Source: Phlebiopsis flavidoalba (lineage: Eukaryota; Basidiomycota; Agaricomycetes; Polyporales; Phanerochaetaceae). From it: a DNA stretch of 64,000 nt. The position numbers were made by a program, and so were the translations under genes. Below are positions 34,343-46,200 of the stretch, one piece after another. The stretch lies in NCBI GenBank assembly GCA_035772785.1, contig JAOCPU010000047.1:124001-188000 (forward strand), written 5' to 3'. Position 1 is the stretch's first letter. The number at the start of each line of letters is the position of its first letter. Below the pieces are notes generated by a model. It searched no databases and had not been told where the DNA came from. It worked only from the letters and a program-made list of their open reading frames with translations.

Positions 34343-36657
34343 GGTATGTGTTGGGAAAGATGGTTAGGGAGCGTAGTAGATGTCTGAAAGAGAGTGCGAG
34401 TGGGGTTGGGTGATGTATAAGAGGGGCTAAGCCATCGCCTGGTGGCGGAACTATATTCAAGTCGTCCTGGCGTCCGACCTTTGTCCCCAGATTCCCATCG
34501 GGCGAGCGCTTACCCCCGCATTCCTCGCCCAGCCGCCCTGCACATCCCGCCCCCGCACTCGCCATCCCGCCCACCACTCCTTGCCGCCACGGCCACCTTC
34601 GCGGATCCAAAAAAGTTTTTTCGCGTTTGTCATGATTTTCCTTTCATCCGCTGCTGCATTTTCAGGGACACTTCGAGCTGTCTCTTGGCTGCTTGAATGG
34701 GCGGACAAAGACCCCGCAAGGTTGGCGCGGGACGAGCCTTTCGGCACGACGAGATCAAACCCAGGTCCCATGCCCTCCAGCAGCAGTCGATCGATCCCCA
34801 CTCACCGTATATCTTTCTATACATACACGCAATCTCCCTCGGTAGCGAATCATCCGCCCGCCCCCCTCAAATCGCCCCGCAAAACCACACTCCGTTGAAA
34901 GTACTCTTGCCGCCGCTCGAATATCCGTTAGCAAACCACTGATCCCAAACAGCCCGACCTCCCATCGGACGACGCAATGCTATCACACGCAGTGATAGCC
35001 TCTCGAAACTGCCCGTGAACGAAGCAGAGCAGTGCCTCACTAACCCTCGACCCGAGTCACTCACGAGTCACCGACTGAGGCCGACTCACGTTAGACCGCA
35101 GCGCGTAGCGACGTATCCACACCAAACAGCCCCGTCCGTGTCGCAGGGCCGTTGACGCGCCGCTCCCAGGGCTGTCGTGCCCGTCGTGGACACGCTTGGT
35201 CGTGATACAGTGCGCCCTTGTGATCGTGTGCGGGCCTGTGATGGTGTCGCGATGGCACGATGGCGCTGGGCTGCGTGATGGCGATGTGGCGGCTTTGCAC
35301 CGGATGGTGTGGCGCCTGCTGGATGGCCTTAAAGGGTACGGTGCTAAAAATCTGTAGTGTGTAGTCCAAGGCGCGTCGTGGTACAGAACTCGAATTTCCT
35401 CCTGGAGGGTGAGGGTCTACAGCCATCAGTGGAAGGCTCAGCTCAGCTGGATATCCTCGCACCATATCGGCTGCCTGTCCACCTGGATATCCTCTCTGCT
35501 ACACTACCCAAGGCCCGCGTGCACACTCATGCCGAGCAAGAATAGGGGGAGAATCAGAGGGCGGAACAGAGAACGACGCAACAACTCACCGTATCAATCC
35601 ACGCTGCATCCTCAGCTTGTCAAATTCGTCGCATGGGCAGGACACACGACGCGCAACGCGCATGCCGCGAAGCCTGCCTGGAGTGTAATTAGCGGCACGA
35701 CGTGACGCGACGCGTCGCGGTACCTGACGTCATCGGTCTTCCCCGCCGTCGCAGACGTCCGTCTCGGTCGTGGGCGCGCGCTGGAATGGCGTCCCGTTCA
35801 AATTCGGTGGGCTCTTCGCGTAAGCCCTTTGGCTCATGGGTGACTTTGCCATGGTTGACTGTGAGCTAGGCAAAGGTGTCGAAGGCAGGTGGACTAGGGC
35901 GTATAGTACTGGGCGCGGCTGGCGCTATTGATGCGCGAAGTATGCGCGGTGGGATGCGCGGGGAGGGAGCAAATTATCAATGGGTAGGTCAGCAAATGTC
36001 TAATTTGAGCCCTAGGTAAGCATATATGCGCATATATGCGCACCAAAATCTCTAGATCATGCCCGACGAGGCTCTCGACTTGCAAAAAAAAAGCTTCCAA
36101 CAAGTTGAGCGACTGTGCTCTACCCCCACTAGCAACTCCTTGTCGTAGCAGAGGTATGTCCTGCACTTGAGGACCGCGCCGCACACAACTCTCGCTGTGG
36201 CTTTTTATGATGTTCTGCTGCAGGTAGCTTTGAAAGCAACTCCGGTATGCTGTGGAAAATTTCTTCTAGAGGTACTATATCCGTGCTAGCAATTCCCGCA
36301 AGAGTCAGGGCAGATGTGAGAGGGGGAGACAAAGGTGAGCTTCAAGTATGCTCGAGCCGTAGCGTCGCGTCGCGTTTGATTGCCTTACGTAATCGCTATA
36401 TTACGGGACGCGTCAATGAGGCTTTGAGGTCGGGATCCGCGTCGGGCCCCGCCGCCACCACCCTGTGGCAATCTACGCGATCGGCTTTGTTCGTATATAC
36501 CACTGTACATGTATTTGTGATATACTCACATAATGTATTGTAATTTTATATCCTTTACTGTTAGCTCAATGAACGCAGCGTTCATTTCATCTCAAAAGCG
36601 CAGGGAAAACCCCATCCATCACTGTGCGAGGACAACAGCGTTTGCAGTGTTGTGGCA
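34343..36657. other. Unassigned 2.3-kb region
   Basis: Upstream of the protease there is a TATACA-like site on the minus strand (34411-34422) that may be its promoter. Further on, several GC-rich open frames overlap on both strands without family resemblance. There are small tandem echoes: a GGATATCCTC decamer twice at about 35449 and 35484, and CATATATGCG twice at about 36020-36040. A minus frame at about 35755-35830 reads SPPNLNGTPFQRAPTTETDV, which may be a gene fragment. No complete gene can be supported. Confidence 0.35.
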
Positions 36658-37343
36658 TCAAGTGGTGCAGCATTGAAAAAAAAGTAAAATATCCAAAGAT
36701 CCAGACTCTCTTAATCGTACATGTTCCAAGTCTATCCAGCACTCAACTCGGCTCACGCAAAACGGCGCCGCCGCCGCGCCCTGCGCATATCCCAGCGCAT
36801 CCACATGCCCGTAGCTTCCAGTACGTATGTCTACGCCGTTACCTCGAGACGTCGTACCCCGGAGGACGACGGTCGAACACCCACCACAATCTGCCATACC
36901 TGAAGACGATCTGTACGTTCATGAGCCGCTGCAAGGAGGAACGAAAAGAAGGGAGAAGAAACGCACCGCCGCCCCGCGAAACAGCTCCCCACACGCCCGG
37001 CACGCGTCTACAGTTCTCGTGACGCCCTAGTTCATCAGCCAGGCAGAAAAAGTGTAAAAGAGGGAGATCACGCACGTGCGGTTTAGTTGCCCGTGGCCAA
37101 TGACCTTCACCTCGGGCGCCTTGTAGACCGACACGCGCGCTTCCTCGCGCGTCGTAGCAGGGTGCCCTGTGAGAAGAACCCGTCCTGGTGGTTCGCGTTC
37201 CGTGGTCCTATGCCCGTGCAGCCCACGTCGTAGCGCTCGCCGTTACGCGGGGATCGGGCGTCCCCCCCCCGGTTCGAGAAGCGCTTCTTCACTGGGAGAA
37301 ATTCGTTTAGTGAGAGGCAGGGGCGAGCCGGTTTGTTGATCAC
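36658..37343 (-). CDS. Possible minus-strand gene or fragment, family unknown
   Basis: The minus strand carries coding-like segments: GERYDVGCTGIGPRNANHQD, GFFSQGTLLRR, EARVSVYKAPEVKVIGHGQL (about 37085-37140), and later IVFRYGRLWWVFDRRPPGYD and RTGSYGHVDALGYAQGAAAA. A GTGCGT...AACTAG intron at about 37030-37080 would join two of them. Composition (many Gly, Tyr, Trp and Asp) suggests a secreted beta-rich protein, but I do not recognise the family. A C run at about 37262-37270 breaks the frame upstream, where SEEALLEP may belong to the same protein. Confidence 0.3.
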
Positions 37344-40199
37344 AAGGAACCGACAGAGGGATAGTGAGAAGAACGAATGAGACCGCGTTGGCCTTCTCGC
37401 GAGTTATATGGTGATGGGGGGTAGAGTTGTTCCCTTTGAGCGCTAGCCAGGACGCCCACCAGAAGATTTTTATTTTTTTTTTCGTCTTGTGCGTGAAGTG
37501 GGGGCGCTGCGATAAGGTGGAGTATTTGTGGCGGCAAGTACGTGCAATGTCAGCAGATGTCCACCATTGTTTCCCAGATGTTGGCACGGCACAAGATTCC
37601 TGCAGAGACCGTCTCGGTGTGGCAAATTTTGATCCTTCAGAGGAAAATCCTGTCCAAGCAAGTGATGGAGTTCGCCACACGGGAGAGTCTGTGCACCGTG
37701 CGCTAGTAATGGATCCAAGCATGACTCAGGCGAGTGCGGCCGCCTGTGGACGCACAAGCCAAATATAGTCGAAACAGGATGACCCGGACTTTTAGAGGAA
37801 TATTGCTGTCCAGATGTCCAAGGAAGTACAGCGGCAAGAGCTAGGGATCTTGTATTCTTGCGCACTCTCATGTTTTCATCTAATCCATCAAAAGGAGATA
37901 ACCCACTCTCATCAGCCATTCTGCGCTGTAACACTCGAAGCACATACCATTTCCCGCGTCCATGTTACATCCTAGCGGGCCCTCCTGCGAAAAACTGAGT
38001 GTAGACGTGCAAGCCCTCGAATGTACCGGCACCTGGTCCGGCGTGCGTGGCTTCTCGCCGGCCAAGGCGTTCGTCGTGGTTCCCAAACCAGCGGCAGCCC
38101 AGGGGACACCGCGGTCCGTGGACCGTTCCTTCGCAAAACATCTTTGGCTACGCCGATGCATACGCGTATTGGCGTCCCACGTAGCTGCTTCATCTGCGTT
38201 CATACCTGGTTCGCGCCGTGAACACGTGACAGGTCTGTGTGCGCCTTTCGCCGCGATGCACTTGCGTCGGGAGCAACGTCCGCGTTCGTGTTGTGCCCTC
38301 GTGCAAAGGCGAGAGCTGGGCCTATCGTCGGCGGCACGTGCCGGAGGGCTCGATACGGAGATACCAGTGCAGTGTCGCGAACTTGTCAGGGACTGCGGAT
38401 AGGCTGGGCCTGTCTTGCGAGACAGTGGCATGCTGCCGTGCGCGCGCGGTTGGTGCATGTGGGCCAGTAGAAGTGACTCGAACGTTAGTCGCCTTGGAGC
38501 GTGAGATGGTGGGACTTCTACGTTTTGAGGATTCCAAGCGCCCGCCACGGTAAACCACAACGCTTTCTGAAGGCTAGCGGCGCAGCGGTTGGCCATCTGC
38601 ATACGGCCCGCTGCGAGTGGCGTGTCCAAAGCCGTACCCTTGCGCCCCGCGGTCGTGGTCGGCCATCAGTTCACGTGCTGATCTCGGCTTAACATGAGCT
38701 GCTGTCACTGCCGCTCTTCATTTTGTCATAATCGGCAATATTGTTTTTACTCGCGGGAGTCTACCACTAGTGTATTTACAGCTATACGTGTCGCTCGCGC
38801 GCGAGACTGCACGGTTGGTGACGACATTGACTGCGCCTGTCCATAGGATGTGGTGCGAAAAAAAAGGGTTGATGGGGGCCTCCTTTCTACAGGGAAGGAT
38901 CAGGGACAGGCGGATTCATGTCTGGTGGACGTATAGTGAGGAGCAGTTCTAGTCGCCGTGTGTGTCGGGACTGGTAGTTACTACGTTCTACAGAGTCGGC
39001 GCGCATCAAGTGGTCGACAGTACATGTCGGTGACGGCGTGGGTTACGGCGCCTCTACTAAGGTATGACCATGCCACCTCTGGACAGTTGAGATTTCGGTC
39101 AATAGCGCGCACCCATCTTGGCTCCTTCGCAGATGCTAGCGTCTTGCTGGCTTTTCTCGTCGTCCGTAGGACTTGGTGGTTGCTGCACAAAATTTGGGTC
39201 TGCGCGGCTACATATTGACCGGGTGAATAGAACACAGGGAGTCAAAGAAGACAAGGACATGTGCGTTCACCATTCAATCTTCTGAGGTACTAGTCGTGTG
39301 TGCAAGCATCAAGCCACACCCAAACATCCTTGACAACGCGTGTAGCGTGACTCACACAGCCCCGTATACGTGCGCGCATGAGTGGTGTCCCAACACGGTC
39401 TAGTCGGTGTAGAACCGCGCCGCGTCCTGAGACGCAGCTTCCCGGTGTCGTCAGATAGGAACAGTATGCCACGCAATCGCTGACCTGCACACCACACATT
39501 GGCCCATGCGGTGAGCTTGACCCCAAGACTTCGAACGGATCCCGCTACGTTCTCCTCACCGCGGTTCTGGTGCAGTGTATGGTGCGCCAAGGAGAGGGGA
39601 GGGCACTTTCAGCTACAAGCATTTTTGGTAGAGTCTGGACCTGTGATGGTTTGTGAAGTGGAAAAGGGTGGGGGGGGGGAAAGAGGGTGCGATACAATAG
39701 CGTGTCCCCATGCCTGCCAGCCGAGTGGCGCTGTGCAGCGCGCGCCAGGTCCGAGGGATGCGGTTGATAGAGCACAAAAATGAAGGTGTGGCAGTTAGGC
39801 AAGAGAAACCAAAGATTGCGGGCGTGGGTGGCAAAACTAATGGATCTCACGAAGCGGCCGAACGGAGCGAACGAGACGGCCATGCCACAGTAGTGCATGA
39901 GGAAAGATGTGTTAGGGCCTGCTGAATGCTGCGTGTCGGTCTTATCAAGTGTGATAACAACTGTGCTTCTTGTTATCCGCTATCAATTGGAAGAGGTGTC
40001 AGTAAAGGAAACTGAGCGAGCTTTCTTACGCGAAATAAGAGTTATTGGACTGTGAAGGTTGCTGATCGGGCTTAACATTTCGTAGTGATGTGTGCAATAA
40101 AGAAATTGCGCTTACTACCGCCTTCGTTGATTGAAGCGACCTATTCTACTTATTTCTGTGTACTGATGGGATAAACAATTTCAATAATGAACTCATTCA
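37344..40199. other. Unassigned 2.9-kb GC-rich to AT-rich stretch
   Basis: The longest open frame is a 249-codon minus frame (37880-38629) of Arg/Ala/Ser/Thr-rich composition with few hydrophobic residues. That is typical of chance openness in GC-rich DNA. A plus frame at 38239-38553 is Cys- and Arg-rich. Neither resembles a family. From about 39930 to 40199 the sequence turns AT-rich, consistent with a promoter for the following gene. It may contain a badly frameshifted gene that I cannot assemble. Confidence 0.3.
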
Positions 40200-40263
40200 A
40201 TGCGTTCAAATCTCGCGGCTAGTTCGTGTTCTTTCTTTCGTGCATCTTCCACTCATGCCGAGA

Positions 40264-41305
40264 TGCAGTCCTTGCCGCCCGCCCCTCTACTACTGCCTCG
40301 CTGCCTGAAGCAGCGGACCACCCCCGCAGCCACGAACCACGCGCCGTCGCCCGCGCGCCGCGTTCGCTGTACGTCTGCGCCGCCTCCGTAAACGATCCCT
40401 CCATACCAGAACGCGGCGTGCATACCGACGCCACGCCCGCAAGGGCTCCACGCCCACACGAACAACACCCCGCTTCCAGCGGAGCACGGGGAGCGACTTC
40501 CCGCGAAGGGCGAGCTGGACCGAACGGCAACGGCTAAACTATACAATCGACGACTGTGACTGATCAGGGGCTCATTGGCTGGTCTCGCGAAACTCGACGC
40601 GCGGCGCCAGCGCCCATCCGCGGTACAGCGCACCGTGCGCACGGAGGAGGGCACGGCAAAAAGAGCAGGTGTCGGCCAGCGGATCTACCTCCCGAACGTC
40701 GTGTTCACGCTCGTGCGCAACCACACGCCGCCGGGTGCTGGCGCCGTACAAACCGTACGGAGGCGACGTTCCGTGTCCCGCAGTCCATCACGAACGACAG
40801 ATATCCGCGGCTACACTCGCAGCGGTGTATGTGCGTGCAGACAAAGTACATCCGCACAGACAACTACAGTGCGAAGACGAACGTCTGGAATGTCGGAACG
40901 CCTGTCTCGTCCGCGTACAAGCGCGCATTTGTTTTTTGTCGTACGTTGGGCTGGTCGAGCCGTTTTACTTCCCGAAGGCGATGGAGGAACATGGGCGCGG
41001 AGGAACGCACAAAAACGCGAGGAGTGGACACCTGGAGGAGTTAACTTCAGGATTCAGGGCGGCCCTAGGTGGTGCGCAAGGACGACAAAAAAGCTCATGC
41101 AGCTCCTGCTGACGAGGAAGAAGATGAGCGAGGACCTGGAGGTGGCGCACGGGTGTCACGGCCACACATAGGCGCAATATATTATTCGTCTCATGCTGTG
41201 CGCTGGAAGCGCCCCGTGCGGAGATGGGGAGTCTATCTCATTGCGGAGATGAAGGACCAGATTCGTGAAAAAACAGGCAGACAGCACCATCGTCAGGAGG
41301 CCTGA
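40264..41305 (+). CDS. mrp20: Mitochondrial large-subunit ribosomal protein uL23m (MRPL23-like)
   Basis: Structural component of the mitoribosomal large subunit near the peptide exit tunnel. The core is unmistakable: GELDRTATAKLYNRRL, RIYLPNVVFTLVRNHTPPG, then YKPY, EATFRVPQSIT, VQTKYIRTDNYSAKTNVWNV, SSAYKRA, LVEPFYFPKAME, followed by an acidic/basic C-terminal tail ending RQHHRQEA-stop. The N-terminus is Arg/Ser/Ala/Pro-rich, as expected for a mitochondrial leader; the ATG at 40264 is a guess and 40200 or 40226 are alternatives. The frame changes at least five times within about 600 bases, including between THE LVRNHTPPG and YKPY blocks. Since this protein is needed for respiration, most of these are probably sequence errors. 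The gene symbol follows the yeast orthologue. Confidence 0.85.
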
Positions 41306-41807
41306 TGCTATTCTGTGAGTGATAAATATATGTGTCTGTTCATATTGCCTGTGATTTTGACGCTTCGTTTTGACAAGGTGGTATCACTTAGATACTTGGG
41401 TTTTATATCACCATTTAATGCAAAAAGACTTGCTTCTGGTCCAATCATTTCGTTCTGTCTTGCTGCTTTACTCTCGAGGTTTTCACTCACGTATCAATGC
41501 TGAAACTACTGAGATGTCTGCAAGCTGTCTATAATCTTTACAGCTGATACAAGGCATGTAGCGGATGGGTTTTCTTGGCACGCAAACCAGTAACGAAATT
41601 GCCACTCGCGATGTCGCAGCTGTGCGCGTGAGGCCAGATTTGGCAGCCTACGCCTTAAGCTGTTCTGTCAACATTTCCGAAAAACAGACGGGTCCTCGAA
41701 GCCCTTCGCACATTGTCCGACGGCATATCACCCCCCCAGTCGAGACGCACCGGTTCGTTTTCTCAACTCATACTCTACTCTACACCTACCCTACTAGAAC
41801 AAACATA

Positions 41808-42787
41808 ATGATTCATCACCCAACTACATGCCGTATCCATTCTCCTCGTCCTCATCCTTGGCACGCTCCACAGTGTGGACGCAGCCGTCGTCGAACCTCG
41901 GCGGGCTCGAGTGCTCTGGTGCGAGCCTATTGAAGGCGACATTCGCGTCCGACAGCGACGTTGCTACAGCGGGCCTGCGGCCTGTGAGCCGGAGGGGTCG
42001 TTCGCCCGTGGACGACGAGGGCTTGAAGCTCTATTTGGAGAAGCCCGCATGGCAGGTTCATACAAAGGGCGGGGTGAATGATGTCGTGGCAAGAGGGGGC
42101 TACGGTCAATGGGACATTCTATATTGCAGTGCGTGGAGTTGGTGTCTTTGCTTTGATTTTCTGACGTGTTGGAACGTGTCTAGGTATGGTAAAATCTCAT
42201 TCGACGTTGCGGCACCAAAAGTCGCCGGAGTCGTCACTGCCGCTATTCTCATAGGTACGCTAGAACGCGCCGCAAGTTGGAGATGTGCCTGATTTCGCCT
42301 GCACAGCCGACCAGCACGATGAGATCGACGTTGAGATCCTCGGTGGCGGACACGACCCCACTGGCAAGAGCAACATGTTCACCACGAGCGCCTGCCGACC
42401 AAGAACCGCTCTGGGGTCGGGGTGTGTTCGGCGAGATTTGAGGACTATAAACGAAGCACGGTTCCGTGACGCAGCTGCACCATTACACGATCGACTGGAA
42501 CCCGGACCGGATAGTATGGAGTGTCGACGGCACAGAGATGCGGGACGCTTTGCGGAGATGTGAGTGTCTATCGCGTGTGTTTTGTTGCAGAGGGGCTTAT
42601 AGCCATGCTTTATAGCGGAGACGAGTGTTAATGGAACGTTGCACTACCCTCGCATCCCGCGCGCATTCAGCTTGGTATTTGGGACGCCAGTAACCCCGCG
42701 GGCACGTCGGAGTGGGCAAAGGGGCCTATCGATTGGAATTCGGCGCCGGCGAGGATGGCTGCGACGTTCAGTCATTTAAGTCTATAA
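41808..42787 (+). CDS. GH16 glycoside hydrolase/transglycosylase, Crh-like
   Basis: Secreted cell-wall remodelling enzyme (beta-1,3/1,6-glucan or chitin-glucan linking in the Crh group). A signal peptide, LHAVSILLVLILGTLHSVDA, starts just after the ATG at 41808 but one frame off it. Further on: SLLKATFASDSDV, GLKLYLEKPAWQVHTKGGVN, YGKISFDVAAPKVAGVVTAA, then DQHDEIDVEILGG with the GH16 E-x-D-x-E catalytic triad (about 42307-42345). IDWNPDRIVWSVDGTEMR, ETSVNGTLHYP, QLGIWDASNPAGTSEWAKGP and MAATFSHLSL-stop complete it. An intron at 42255-42305 splits ILI|ADQHDE cleanly. Length (about 300 residues) fits the family; no GPI-attachment tail is obvious. Indels separate several blocks (near 41810, 41930, 42100, 42410). 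Confidence 0.85.
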
Positions 42788-43237
42788 GTGTGGAATGTCC
42801 ATACTAGCACTGGTGGTGGATCCCTTGACGTCGTCGTATATCTCACTGTTATTCCTTGCCCCTAAGCTTGTTTATCCTTCGTTTGAAGTGTTTGACACAA
42901 ATGTACCCGCCGCTCTTTTGGTTTGCAATTGTATGAACCCATCCATCCCATGGATATCGGAAATTGGGTAGACGGCTGTGGCTGAAACCAGGCTAAAGTT
43001 AGGAGGGCGTTTGGATGCAACGCGCATTACGCAGAGTCGCAGACAGGGGAATGGTGATTACGTAAGCTGCTGTAGCAATTGCAGCCTGCTTCAAACTGAA
43101 GGCTTCAAGGCTTCGGCTTTCCCTTTACTTTATGGCCGTTTCCCTTTCTCCCTCAAGAGCTGCACGCCATCCGCCACCATCCGACGACGCTCGATCTCTG
43201 ACATCCCAACTTACGTAGGTTTCGGCGACTCTGAAGC
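42788..43237. other. Intergenic region before Bud6
   Basis: 3' flank of the GH16 gene and promoter of the next gene. An open frame from 42978 has no family resemblance; the TTTCCCTTTACTTT and TTTCCCTTTCTCCC pyrimidine tracts near 43110-43155 resemble a fungal promoter leader. Confidence 0.4.
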
Positions 43238-46200
43238 ATGGCTTCTAACGGCACAACGAGGCAATCTACGAGGAGGAGACCATCATTCCTTTCGTCCAAC
43301 GCGTCGGCCCCTGGAGGCTCTCGCAGCGTGAGAGAAGTAGCAGGGCACAGGCCAGCGTATGTCGGACCTGTTATTCAACTCCGGAATATACTCATAATCT
43401 GAGCAGCCAGCGATAGAATCTGCCGTGACCCCGCCTGCTCGTGTCCATCAAGGCTCTACTCGAGGGACTTTTGACGTTCTGGAGCCAAGGGAGAAGACAG
43501 AGAACGATGTCAGCGATGTCTATGTTCGTTTGGGGCAACGATTTCAACGCTGCAGTCCCCGCTGCCTTCGCGTCTTATAACATCGATATATGACGTTGAG
43601 TTTGCACTGTTTGTGAGGGTCTACTTGAGCCGCTAATTCTCTGCGAAGTCGAGCTCGCTCGCTGCTGTCCCAGTACGAGCTCCGCGGTGTTTTTGGAAAA
43701 CTGTCTTGCAGAAGAAGCAAATCAGCAAACACTAGACGTCTTTCTACCAGATGTCCGCAAGATCATCACAAGATTGTTGCAAGGCCTCCGCGCAAAGCAG
43801 TCAATATACAGGCAAGTTGTTTCGGATAGCAGGCAACGCTCGTCTACAGTATCCGACAGTTCGTCTCGAGCCGGCCGGAGAGCAGCAGTCATCACGAACA
43901 TCCCGACGAGATTACGGCCTGCCTCGACGCGGTCCACCCAACGCGACGAGGACCGTTCAGAGGGGTCCTCGGGATAGCTTGTCAAGACGAAGCGCGACAG
44001 CAGCCCGCAAAAAGGACTCAGTGACTGCAGCGCCGCAACTCCCACCTCCCTCCAGCGAATTCAGAGCCATTCGTAGGAGGATGTCGCGATTGCTGCGCCC
44101 GCACATCACCCCCGCTCCTCCACCAGATATACCCCCGAGCGGTGACGCCCGTCCCAGCCGTATCCCCGTAAAGACCTCTGCGGACACGACGCCTCAGCGG
44201 TCGAGCACCCGTCGCAGTGCGACGTCACTGCTATACAGGGTCAGAGGTTCTACGGCAGTCAGCAACAGAAAGCCATCCTGTCCCTCGGCCACCGTCAAGT
44301 GTGACTCAGGTGCCCAGTCATGTGAAAGCGGTATTCACTAATGGTCGACCGACCAGTATCCTCGCCAACCGCCTCCTCCCACGGCACAGACCCCTCCCCC
44401 TGCGGTCGTTATTGACGAGGCCCACCACCACTAACGGCGCAGCCTCCCCACCAGTCCAAGAGTCCCCACCACTTCCACCCCCTCCTCCCTTCCTCGATTC
44501 ACCTCCACCCGATGCACCCGTCGCAGTGCAAGAGGCTCGCTCGCCGCACTCAAGCAGAGCGACAATATCCTCGAACGACGCGCCTCGAAGCGGTTCTCGA
44601 CATACAACATCTCCAAGATGACTGGCGGCTCCATCCGCGGCGCAGGGCCTTCGAAGCGCATCTCAATGGCTGTAACAACTGCGCTCGGACGCCGGGCGAC
44701 CTCGCGTGCTCACAGAGGAGAACGAGGACGATGATGAGGAGCGCCGGCCGCACGACGCGACCGCAGTCAGCGCGTCCCAGCGCTCGCGTGACCTTCGCCG
44801 ATTTGTTGACGGACGAGGAGGAGCCTGCGCCACCTGTCCCGTCCCTTTCCCACCGGCATACTCCTCAGCGCGGGGCCTTCCCCGCTGCCGCCTACGAAGC
44901 CCGAGCTGCCAAAAGACCTCCCCGCCGCGTCCACCCGTGGACCCGCCCCGTGCGCCGTCGCCTGGGTCCGTCGACGGCCACCGACGTCCGTGTTCCCCCG
45001 TTTGTTATGCAGTCGGACGGGAAGTTAAGAAGGTCATTATCGATCGTGAGTTTGTCATTCTCGAGCCTGCGGGTGCTGTTTGTCGACAAGTTCTCGTATA
45101 ATCCTGGGCAGGGCAACTTCCTGCAATCTATATACGGGACCCTGCTAGTGGGGTGCAGTATGAATTGGAGGATATGGACTGAGGTCAAGGAGAGGTGTTC
45201 TACTCTCCTTGAACATCGAGCGTGAGTCTCTTCATTCCATCTTTGATTGGCACGTATTGACTGTATCCCCCCAGCTCTCGACCAGATCAAGCAGCACATC
45301 GCCAACGTCCAGATATCCTCCCTCTGCGCGCAGGATATCAAGGATTTTGCGCACGACCGTCTCTCAACAGCGGCGCAACTCATTCCCTCCACCTCCAATG
45401 ATTGTCGGGCAGGCCGCTCACGGAAAGCACGCCTGCAGCCCCACGGCCGTCAGATTCGACAGCTGAGGAACGCGGCGCGGCGTGGATTGTCCAAGATACT
45501 CCCAGGACCCGAAGAAGAGGATGACACGAACCGCGAGAAAAACCGACCTAAATTGCCCCAACGCGGAACATGCCAGAACTATTGCCCTATAGGCCAGCTG
45601 CCGCGTTGCAGACTGACGGGCAAAACGTACGTATTCGCCAGCCCAGATGACCGGCTTGTCCGTACCATTATTCTTGACCAGGGATCTCAGCGTCCTAGCA
45701 CGCAGTCGTCAACCGACCTGTAAGAACCAGTTCGACGTAGGTTCAGATTCATCTGCGAGCGTTGAGCCGCGACCGGGAGGGGATTCGCATCGAATGCCGT
45801 CAGCTATACACTGATTTCATGCGGCGGAGAACCAATGATTCACTGGCAGCACTACGCCCCCAGTCACAGACGCAGAATCGTGCGACAGCTTTGCGAACGC
45901 AAGGGTTTGCGGCGCGCGTTGCGTACATCGAGTGACGGGAGGGCGAGCTGGAGCAAATACAGGAGCAGACGCGTGCTCACGAAGATGGAGGAGCTGCAGG
46001 ACACGGATGGAGGCGATCCAGGTGGAAAGGAAGAAGACAGGGTAGAAGCTAGCCGAAGAAAGGTAGCGGTAATGAGAAACGAAGTACAAATAATGCGTAG
46101 CATGAGATGGAATTTTGAGCATCTAATGCTACACCTTGAAGTTATGGCTATAGACTATGGTAATAGTCGTGAATAAAGTATCTAGGAGTGGGCTGGGATT

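Noticed and set aside
36018..36042. Tandem CATATATGCG considered as a regulatory or satellite repeat
   Set aside because: Only two units; too short to separate from chance.
37880..38629. 249-codon open frame on the minus strand
   Set aside because: Composition is Arg/Ala/Ser/Thr-rich with few hydrophobic residues, there are equally open frames on the other strand, and there is no family resemblance. GC-rich DNA gives such frames by chance.
45817..46122. 101-codon minus open frame
   Set aside because: Antisense to the C-terminal part of Bud6 and the start of the extra DNA; no coding character of its own.
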